From positions 1 through 23,371 of the forward strand of contig NW_020169358.1 in the NCBI RefSeq assembly GCF_000988165.1: a stretch of DNA of 23,371 nt. The letters run 5' to 3'. The translations under genes were made by a program, and so were the position numbers. Below are positions 16,153-23,371 of the stretch, piece after piece. The stretch comes from Vairimorpha ceranae (Eukaryota; Microsporidia; Nosematidae). Below the pieces are notes generated by a model. It was not told where the DNA came from. It ran no database searches and was given only the letters and a program-made list of their open reading frames with translations. Numbering within the stretch: the first letter of the stretch is position 1; each line of letters starts with the position of its first letter.

Positions 16153-17260
16153 TATTGCTCAATAATGTGACACGGCATAATAAGTAAATACCACCCTAAA
16201 AATGGTGGGGCTGGAAAGAGTGCTAAAATAGAAGCTTACATTTAATTTGTAAAGTTTAAGAAGACTCTTGGGGGAATTTCGATGTAGTATTGAAGAGAAT
16301 ACAAAATAGCGAAAGCCAAAGAGTAAGACCAACGAGAGCCGTTGTTTACACAAGGCTTATTTAGCATGATTAGAAAAAAATAATAAATTTGATATTTAAA
16401 TTAATAATTTATATATTAATTTAGATTCTTTTTGTTACTTGTAAATAATAATATTTAAACATTACATTTTTACTTTTTTTATAAATCACTTATATAATCC
16501 GTTTTTTAGCACACAAAGTTATCTTACGATTAAAAGTTCCGTACATGCTTGATTAATTAAGTTGAAAATGAAGAATGCAAAACTTTTGTGCTAGAAACTT
16601 AGACAAACATTTTATATCATATAACATATCAAATCTGTAATGTCATAAATAAAATTTAAAAGTGTAGGAATGCCTTCAACACATGTCAAAGATATCTTCC
16701 TATATCATGAGATATCTGACATGTTGTTAGTTAAATAATTTATAATAAATAAACCCATGTTTAATACCAACAAAAAGTTTTACTAAACCACATTCATGAC
16801 GCTTCTTTCAAGCTTATTGCAACAATACTCTCCATTTTCTTATATAAAGCAGCAATTTGTTTTCTTTCTTCTCTTTAAATCCGTCTCGCAGGATTTTTGC
16901 GAAAGTTCATTATCTTTTTACACCGCGTACTTAATTTCTGGTAAACGTAATTCGTAAAACTCCGCTTGTAATCGCTAGAAGTTATATAAATAAAATAATA
17001 TAACAACAAAGATATTTTTTATGATTTCATTGTAAATTTCTTGACTAAAGGAGATTTTGTGCCGTTTTTTGACTTTTAAAAAAAATCTACTAATGGTTTT
17101 TCGTAATCCAAGTAATATGTACTTAAGCAATCTTACATTTATTTACAATCTTTTTTAACAAATTCATTTTTGTAACAAAATTATAAATAAATATCTTATC
17201 AACGTATAATAAAATGGAGACATATTAGTTAATTTTAATAAAGGCGCTAAAAACTTATCA
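16153..17260. other. Non-coding stretch after Gypsy fragment 2
   Basis: Bases 16153-16375 are less AT-rich and may be the end of fragment 2 (a small hairpin CCACC..GGTGG lies at 16191-16208). The rest is AT-rich without a recognised gene. A long hairpin lies at 16678-16728. Confidence 0.5.
16678..16728. repeat. Long imperfect hairpin
   Basis: The left arm 16678-16697 and right arm 16710-16728 pair over about 17-18 positions (ACATGTCA-GATATCT against AGATATC-TGACATGT), with small bulges and a 12-base loop. No gene is nearby. It may be a miniature inverted-repeat remnant or a transcript hairpin. Confidence 0.65.
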
Positions 17261-17514
17261 TCAATTTTTTATCTTCCATGACTGTAAATTTAGTAAATTC
17301 TTTCTTTGAATTGAATTTTCCATTGTTTCTTTATCAATAACATTTAATTTGAACAAAATTTCGGCAAGGAATTTTTTTAAGGTTGAGTTTACTACTTAAA
17401 ACATGTGCTAGTAGTAAAAGCTTAAAAATTTCCCGTCTTTATATTAAAAACATAAAAATCAAAATCATTTCTAACCCTTCGCCTTCAAATTCTTCAATAT
17501 ATTCTATGCAATGA

Positions 17515-18405
17515 TTATTTTTTATAAGTCTTATCAATCCATTCTAGATGGGCATGTGCAGCTTTATTTGATAATTTTGCATTGAAAATTCCTTCTCTTA
17601 ACAACAATTTGTCTTTGCATTTTTCACAAGACAACTTTTTGAAATTTAATAGAACATATTTGTCTGATATTACCCTATCCACTAGCTCTTTGATATTAAA
17701 TGAATAAACAAAATCGAAATTAATTAAAAATTTGTATACTATCCCATTCTTGTCGTCAAACCTTTAGATTATATTATCCTTAAGCAATGGCTTAAAGTTA
17801 AAATAACTTAAATCTATATCAAATACAAAATAAAAATCTTTATCTACATCTCGTCTTATGTCTAAATTGCCATCAATATTAAATTTTTCTAACTGATTTT
17901 CCCATTCAATATTTTTTTTGCAAGTCCTAGCTATTAAGCTTTCCTCGTTGGACACATATCCTTTAAAGTAGTATTTTGGTCATGATTCTTTTTTCGACAA
18001 CATTCTTAGTGCAGAGATTAATCTCTCCTGCACATCTCCTCCGCATAAATGATTAAGATCATCTTTTACAATGTAAATAAAAACATTATCAACATTAAAA
18101 GATTTAGAAAAACCATGCATAAAAGTTCTAAACCTAGTCGTTAATTTATTTCCAGCGTAAGCGATTCCAAACATCTGCCCCTCACTTTTTTGTATCTCGA
18201 AATTCCAATAAGAACACAAAACAAATTCATCACGAATTCCCACACACACATACAAACTCTTAGAAGATTTTTTAATTAAAAAATATTCTTTACAATCCAA
18301 CTGACTACCAAAAAATGAACATAACTGTTGGCAAATATTCTGTTATTTACCAGAACTGGCCTTTTGATAAGCGTAACAAAAAAGCTGTAGAAAAATCGAT
18401 AGCAT
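17515..18405 (-). pseudogene. Broken secreted-type protein gene, three in-frame stops, no frameshift
   Basis: One reading frame of 297 codons runs from an ATG at 18405 to a stop at 17515. It is interrupted only by TAA at 18343-18345, TGA at 17980-17982 and TAA at 17764-17766. The first 15 residues (MLSIFLQLFCYAYQK) look like a signal peptide. The body has several cysteines (NICQQLC, LSCEKCKDK) and mixed helices. There is no recognised family. After a likely one-base slip, coding-like sequence continues to about 17261 (IEYIEEFEGEG, FLAEILFKLNVIDKETMEN), so the original protein may have been about 380 residues. Each of the three stops could come from a single C-to-T change. It could be a lineage-specific secreted protein or a transposon accessory gene. 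Confidence 0.6.
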
Positions 18406-19109
18406 GACAAGGTTAAAGTTTTTTTTCTTTTTAAGCTTAAAATTTAATTAAATTTATTTAAAAAAATCAATCCTTGTTTTTTTGTCTAAATAATTCACAT
18501 TTAAAACAAACAAAACTTATTAATTTAAATTCTTAAATTTTATAAAATAAGCTTAATTTTATTAAATTCAATTAAAGGCCGTAATTATGAAACATCCTTT
18601 TTGATTTTTTAAGAATAAACATGATTTTAAAGAATTTAATGTAATCTTTAATTACAATCAAATCAATTTTTCATAAGCATATTTTATTAAAATCTTTGTT
18701 TTGTTTTTTTAAAAATTACTTTAATGCAAAGAGAATGTTAATGCAAAAGCTTAAACTAATTAGCATATTTGATTGATGTATAAATAATCGTAAAAAAATA
18801 TTTAGATTTTAAAGGCAAAAGTCTAACAATAACATAAGCAATTGGAGTGATAAGAGAGTAAATACAGTTGTAAAATTACAAATAATTTGGTGGGTTTCTA
18901 TCAACATTTTCTTACAATAGTATGTGTTGAGAACTATAATTAAAAAATGAAACATGTTTTATTATGTTTTACAGTTGCAAATATGTTATAATTATATCTA
19001 GCAAAACATAATAAGAATTAGGAAGTTTTGGTATAGAAATCTAGTTCATGTTTCGATTTGACGTAAGATCAGGAAAAATGGCTTAAAAGAAATGATTATT
19101 TAATAAAAC
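18406..19109. other. AT-rich non-coding stretch before Gypsy fragment 3
   Basis: Mostly A and T, with no recognised gene, RNA or repeat. The last part may contain the leader of the fragment 3 gag gene. Confidence 0.55.
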
Positions 19110-20590
19110 ATGTTTAATGAAAATGTCTACGACAATTTGGCGTCAACGTCAAACAACTTGATCATAATTGAAGGTGATAAGCAAATAAGTCCAGAAGCAT
19201 ACACTGGGAACATGCAGTTGTTAAGTCACATTAATATCGGAATGAAATAAGAACTGTGTATGCTTTCGGGATGGGACTACTACGCGGAGAGCGAGAATTT
19301 TGGATACTGTTCTTTTGAATCGGCGAGGTTGTTGGATGGGCTGATATTTACTTTCAGAAATCATTTGTAAGAAAAATAGCAGCATTTACGATTATAAAAG
19401 AGCCGGCAAAAACGAAATATGACTGGCAAGAAACAATATTAGCATTTCTTGACCGAATGACGAGTATGGGTAGAAGAGCGACGATACCTGACGATGTGTT
19501 AGTAGCAATTGCACTAAACTTGTTACCGGAAGAAGTAGGAAAAAAGATTCTTATGAATGCACAAAGAGGAATCACATGAACATTTCTCTATCAGGCATAC
19601 AGTAGTATTGGGGTCGGCAAAACGTTTGAGCTTCCAATTGAGGCCTTAAAAGAAAGGACTTTTGAGAAAAGAAAAATTATTAAATGCTGGGCTTTATAAA
19701 AAAATAAGGGCACGGGCTAGAAGAGTGTAAATTTAACACTTCAAACAAGTTTGGGGAACCAAGGTTTATACGTGTTCGAAACCATTCAAAGATAAAACGG
19801 AGGAAGAAAATTTTAATAAAAATGATTTTGTTTGTGTTAAAATGTTAAATCATGTCCAGGAGTTTTAGTTTTGACAATTTCAAACCAATTTGGGGTTGTT
19901 ATATAGACTCGAGTGCTATGGTTAACATTTACAAGCCAATCTTGTAGGAAATTCAAAGACAGTAAAATCCAAAACAGGTTTAATTACAGTAAATAGTACT
20001 AACTTGGGAGTAATAGATACAATTAAGAAAAGCATAAAAATTGAAAAGCAAGAAATGACAATTGAATTTTTATATGTAAAGACGTAGAGGCAAAGTACGT
20101 TCTAGAAATCTTTTCTTAAAGGAAAATAGTGTTATACTAAAGTTTCTTAAAAAAGGGAATAAAGTTTTTTTTAAGCAAGAGAAAAGGATTGGGAATGGGA
20201 ACACATAAAATTTAAACATTAACCAATAGACCAGTTTGTACCCCTCTATACAAGCCGGGTTTGCACAAGGTAGTCGAAGCATCGAAAATTTTCAAGCAAT
20301 ATTTTAAAGATGGGATTATTCGACCCAATGAAAGCCACTGGCGGTCATTGGTTGGTATAGTATAGTAAATATAAAAAATAGTGAATGCAGACTTTGTGTG
20401 GACTATAGATGTCTTAACGATATTACAATTAAAGATGCATATTTAATGTCACGAACAGACAAATTTTTGATGAATTAGAAGGAGCAAAAATATTTACTGG
20501 GTTAGATGCAAAATCGGGATATCATCGGGTGAACATGGACCCCGGTGATATCGAAAAGACAGCTTTGGTTCTAAAGGGGCCTGGGTTATG
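19110..20590 (+). mobile_element. Ty3/Gypsy-like retrotransposon fragment 3 (gag, protease region, RT)
   Basis: A gag-like frame starts at ATG 19110 (MFNENVYDNLAS), is broken by stops and shifts, and is best kept at 19380-19580 (YDWQETILAFLDRM, PDDVLVAIALNLLPEEVGKK). A poorly preserved protease region follows (about 19880-20080). RT starts near 20230, with FKDGIIRPNESHW near 20300, a motif CVDYRCLNDITIKDAY (20397-20445), and AKSGYHRVNMDPGDIEKTAL (20507-20566). The RT stops abruptly where the second Merlin element begins, so the palm active site and everything after it are missing here. Confidence 0.85.
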
Positions 20591-21932
20591 GGACCCAGAT
20601 CGACCAAAAAAGTGGATCCTAAAATTTTTTTTTCTACCCAAAAATGAAATTTAGAAGATTAAAAAGAAAGGAATTAGAAAAAAGTGGTTTGGATGAATAT
20701 AGAAATCTAAAATTTATGGTTCTGTGTGTAAAAGCTGCACAAAGTCTGATTTTATTAAAATAGAGAAAAATAAAAATTTGTTAGATGTTATAATAAGCTT
20801 TGTCCAATTTATAGAAAAAAAGTCTCGGTTTGGAAGGACACCATTTTTTAAAATATAAATGTTCAAAATTGTTTTTTCTGAAATTATTGAACTATGGTTG
20901 GTGTGGTATAATTCTTATACCACATTTTAAGGTGACCAATGATTTACAATATCACGTTGAAACGTCATTCGTTTTAATAATTAAATTAATATATTGGTCC
21001 ATTTGCTAAACAAATATGTTTATTGGTTTACTATAAATATAAATAAGAAAATTTAATTTTAAAAATGATGACCCAAGGTAGCCACTACAACAAAAATCCT
21101 TCTACAAGTACAAGGTCCGATTTCAATAAAACACCCTACGTAAACATATTTCCCGCAGCATCCTAGAATGCTTTTTAGCCACAGGGACAATTCCTGGCAA
21201 ACACGCCAGTTAGCTAAAGCTAATACGTCTCTAATATATTTATTTTACGAATATCAAGAAAGTGTATATCTAGAGTTTTAAAAAAAGTTTTTGAACAATT
21301 AGTAATTAAATTTTATTTGAATATTAATTACATGGGAAATGAAATAATTGAAATTGACGAATCTTAAATCGGAAAAAGAAAATATAACAAGGGACACCTG
21401 TTAGAAGGTGTTTGGATTTTTGGAATGGTTGAAAGGGTATTTAAAAGGAGAATTTTATTATTTCGAGTTGATGACAGGACAAAATCGATCTTAAGATTGC
21501 ACTTAAGTAGGTGTGTAATACGAAATTCGATGAAATATGGCGACTGTTGGAAAGGTAACCAACTTACATTAGATTGGTGTTAAACACTCAACAATTAATC
21601 ATTCTAAATATTTAAAGGGTTCCAGCACCGGCGTTCACTCCAATACAATAGAAGGATGTTGGCCTGCTTTAAAAAAAGACATACCGTATAAGTGTAAAAC
21701 TAGAAAGCTTATAATCCTTATTTAGTTCGATTTATGTTGTCGAAAAAATACAAGATTAATTCATTATATAATTGTCTTGGGCTTTTATTAAATCAAAGCC
21801 TAGAAGGTTATGTTTTTATTGAATATTTTTTTTCTAATTCTTTTCTTTTCAATCTTCTGAATTTCATTTTTTTTAGGAGGGGGGTAAAAAAAAAAATTTT
21901 AGGACCCACTTTTTTTATCCGAATCTGGGTCC
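20591..21932 (+). mobile_element. Merlin-type DNA transposon copy 2 with long terminal inverted repeats
   Basis: This is a 1342-bp element. The left end 20591-20680 and the inverted right end 21831-21932 match over about 90-100 bases, starting GGACCCAGAT and including GTGG(A/G)TCCTAAAATTTT. The inverted repeats include the first codons of the transposase (MKFRRLKRKELEK from ATG 20644; mirrored on minus from 21867). Transposase remnants lie between, including FSEIIELWLVWYNSY near 20880. The catalytic core near 21345-21470 shows IIEIDES, GKRKYNKGH and GVWIFGMVER, and there is a stop right after the IDES Asp-Glu. VHSNTIEGCWPALKKD lies near 21632. No clear 8-9 bp target duplication is visible. 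It lies at the break in the Gypsy RT, so it probably inserted there. Confidence 0.87.
20902..20924. repeat. Perfect 10-bp hairpin inside Merlin copy 2
   Basis: TGTGGTATAA, a 3-base loop (TTC), then TTATACCACA. It falls inside former transposase coding sequence. Confidence 0.75.
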
Positions 21933-22329
21933 TATTAATCAAATTTTTGAAATAATTTAGCTGAAAATTAAATATTACAGTAGACAAGTTCAAAATGATA
22001 ACATCAATTATTGAATTAAAATTTAAATATCGGTTTTTTTTTGAAAAAATTTAAGTTTTACTCTATTCAAATAATATTTTTATGCCCGGTGGACATAAAA
22101 ATGGCAGTGATCTGAAATTTTAAATAAATTTACATGGCTTTTTAATAACACAGAAAATCAGTTTTTTAAAATTAAAAACTTGCTTAACAAACAATATATT
22201 CTCTATCTTGTTAGCTTTTTTAATCTTTCTTTAAATTTTTGTTTTCCTTTTTTTTACAACAATCAATGATTAGATGGACTCTTTCCCGCAATGTTGAAAA
22301 AATCTGTCTGACCCAAGAATTTAAAACCT
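21933..22329. other. AT-rich stretch between Merlin copy 2 and integrase remnant
   Basis: No RT sequence continues here, although the Gypsy fragment is broken on the other side of the Merlin element. No gene was recognised. Confidence 0.5.
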
Positions 22330-22625
22330 GGGTGGTGGATAAATTAGTCGGAATATATAAATTTAAATGAAAGCACGGAGCCCCATTCAATCTAACAACT
22401 ACAAGGTTGGTTGAGAGGGTTAACCAAACTTTAATGTCTAAACTAAGGAAAATCACGGAATTTGAAAAGTTTTATTGGGAAACTTTTTTTCCAAAGGCCA
22501 ATAAAGGTTGTCAACCAACTTATCGCATAGCTTTACAGTATTCCCATATGAATTTAGATACGGGCAATCTATATTAATCGTGGATGAACAGGAAGGATTA
22601 ATGGCAAACAGAGGACCCGAATATT
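22330..22625 (+). mobile_element. Ty3/Gypsy-like integrase remnant 4
   Basis: The integrase core remnant shows LVERVNQTLMSKLRKITEFE near 22408-22467, a following WETFFPKA stretch and a TYRIALQYSHM-like end near 22518-22552. The E of LVERVNQ would be the third catalytic residue of the DDE triad. It may be the far side of fragment 3, with RT-to-integrase sequence deleted between, or another insertion. Stops and shifts are present. Confidence 0.75.
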
Positions 22626-23216
22626 TTTAAGCAAAGATCAAGAGACAAAGAAAAAGTATGCTGATACTTATATTTTCCCATTTAACAATTTTTTTGCATT
22701 TTTGCAAAATTGTTATAATATATTAAAAATATTAATTTTTAATCCATATTATTCTGTTTGAAAAAAATATGTAAGAAACGAGATCAGTTGTAATTTTGAA
22801 ATTTCAATTTTCAGTTGTATTTTTTCCACGGTGTGAGAAATAATACAACTGATCCAAAAAAACGTTTGATGTTATTTTTTGTTAGAAACAGATGACATAG
22901 ACCAGGTGGAACTAGAAAAATATACTCAAATAGATTTTAATGTCTAAAAATTCTCCCAAGATAATTCAGCTATTAAAGTAATGGCTGGACAAAATTACTT
23001 AAAAAATTTGGCGATACTTCATCTTTCCACCCCGTCCAAATAATTACGTTCACTTTAAAAAATTCTGTAAGTAGTTATTCGAGGGGGTGAAAAGATGGAT
23101 TAAAGGTAAAAAAAGAATTGTTTTTTAATCCCTATTATGGATCAGCCAGCAGAAATAATTTTATGTTTTAAATATAGTGAAGAATTTTTTCTAGAAATTA
23201 ATATTATAAAAAAAAA
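22626..23216. other. Non-coding stretch near the right edge
   Basis: No gene was recognised. A cluster of short inverted motifs lies at 22782-22854 (see separate entry), and the far end passes into the A-rich tail of the inverted dispersed repeat. Confidence 0.5.
22782..22854. repeat. Three-part inverted repeat with two competing hairpins
   Basis: GATCAGTTGTA (22782-22792) is complementary to TACAACTGATC (22844-22854) over 11 bases. TCAGTTGTAT (22811-22820) can pair with the same right arm (22843-22852) over 10. Between the two left copies lies a 12-base perfect palindrome, TTGAAATTTCAA (22796-22807). Its role is unknown. Confidence 0.7.
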
Positions 23217-23371
23217 AATAAAATAAAATAAATTTATTGTCATCTAAGAAAGCTTCTCCGGCACCAAAACTCAAAATCAAATAATCAGTGACACACACTA
23301 GCATACCACTAGGGCCTTGCTTGTAGGAAGATAGGGAACCCCGTAGGATTAGTTAAAATTCATTAGTCGAT
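23217..23371 (-). repeat. Dispersed repeat copy 4, inverted, at the right edge
   Basis: The reverse complement closely matches copy 1 (CCTACGGGGTTC, CTTCCTA, GCAAGGCCCTAG, TATGCTAGTGTGTGTCACTG, GAAGCTTTCTTA, AATAAATTTATTTTATT). It is closer to copy 1 than to copy 3. Its 3' tail points into the window and its 5' part continues past the edge. Confidence 0.8.

Noticed and set aside
17515..18405. Programmed stop-codon readthrough or selenocysteine
   Set aside because: Three stops of two kinds (TAA, TGA, TAA) and a further slip near the 3' end favour decay; no recoding structure was seen.
19354..20282. Minus-strand open frames at 19354-19575 and 20070-20282
   Set aside because: They are antisense to gag and pol remnants of Gypsy fragment 3.
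22220..22456. Minus-strand open frame
   Set aside because: It is antisense to the integrase remnant, which matches a known family on plus.

Overview
The window looks like nuclear DNA of a microsporidian, plausibly from the Nosema/Vairimorpha side. It is strongly AT-rich. The host genes are intron-less, small and close together. A CCC or CCCC motif sits 2-15 bases upstream of the start codon in five of the recognisable genes. The proteins are reduced versions of conserved eukaryotic families (V-ATPase subunit d, Rrs1, Pus10, a DHHC acyltransferase), beside a secreted ricin-B-lectin-like protein of the type microsporidia carry. The genus is an inference; no rRNA is present to settle it.

The window has two halves. 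Bases 1-9890 form a gene island. In order it holds a small membrane ORF fused to a dispersed repeat, a 28-bp minisatellite, a small acidic protein, PUS10 (minus), VMA6, RRS1, a DHHC palmitoyltransferase (minus), a ricin-B-lectin protein with twelve imperfect 12-residue repeats (minus), a stand-alone Utp12-like protein and a small single-pass membrane protein. The genes are housekeeping functions (tRNA pseudouridylation, vacuolar acidification, large-subunit ribosome assembly, lipid modification, probably small-subunit processing) plus one likely surface, spore or polar-tube protein. They do not form one pathway.

Bases 9890-23371 are a graveyard of mobile elements. They contain an AT-rich degenerate repeat tract, a tandem array of about 325-bp units each carrying a small palindrome (10334-11356), a decayed Merlin-type DNA transposon (minus, 11395-12529), two adjacent Ty3/Gypsy-like fragments (12984-14850 and 15041-16152), a secreted-type pseudogene whose 297-codon frame is broken by three stops (17515-18405, minus), a third Gypsy-like fragment (gag to RT, 19110-20590), a second and different Merlin element with long inverted ends (20591-21932), and a further integrase remnant (22330-22625). 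All transposon reading frames are broken.

A dispersed repeat ending in AATAAA plus a TTATTTTATT tail occurs four times: three times on plus (1-297, 3561-3625, 5106-5304) and once inverted at the right edge (23217-23371). The copy at 3561 is a short 5'-truncated insert flanked by a perfect 23-bp direct repeat, 8 bases before the VMA6 start codon. It reads as a retroposition event that preserved the gene's start signal by duplicating it. The most interesting observations are this repeat family, the frame-preserving pseudogene, the palindrome-bearing tandem array and the repeat-rich lectin protein.
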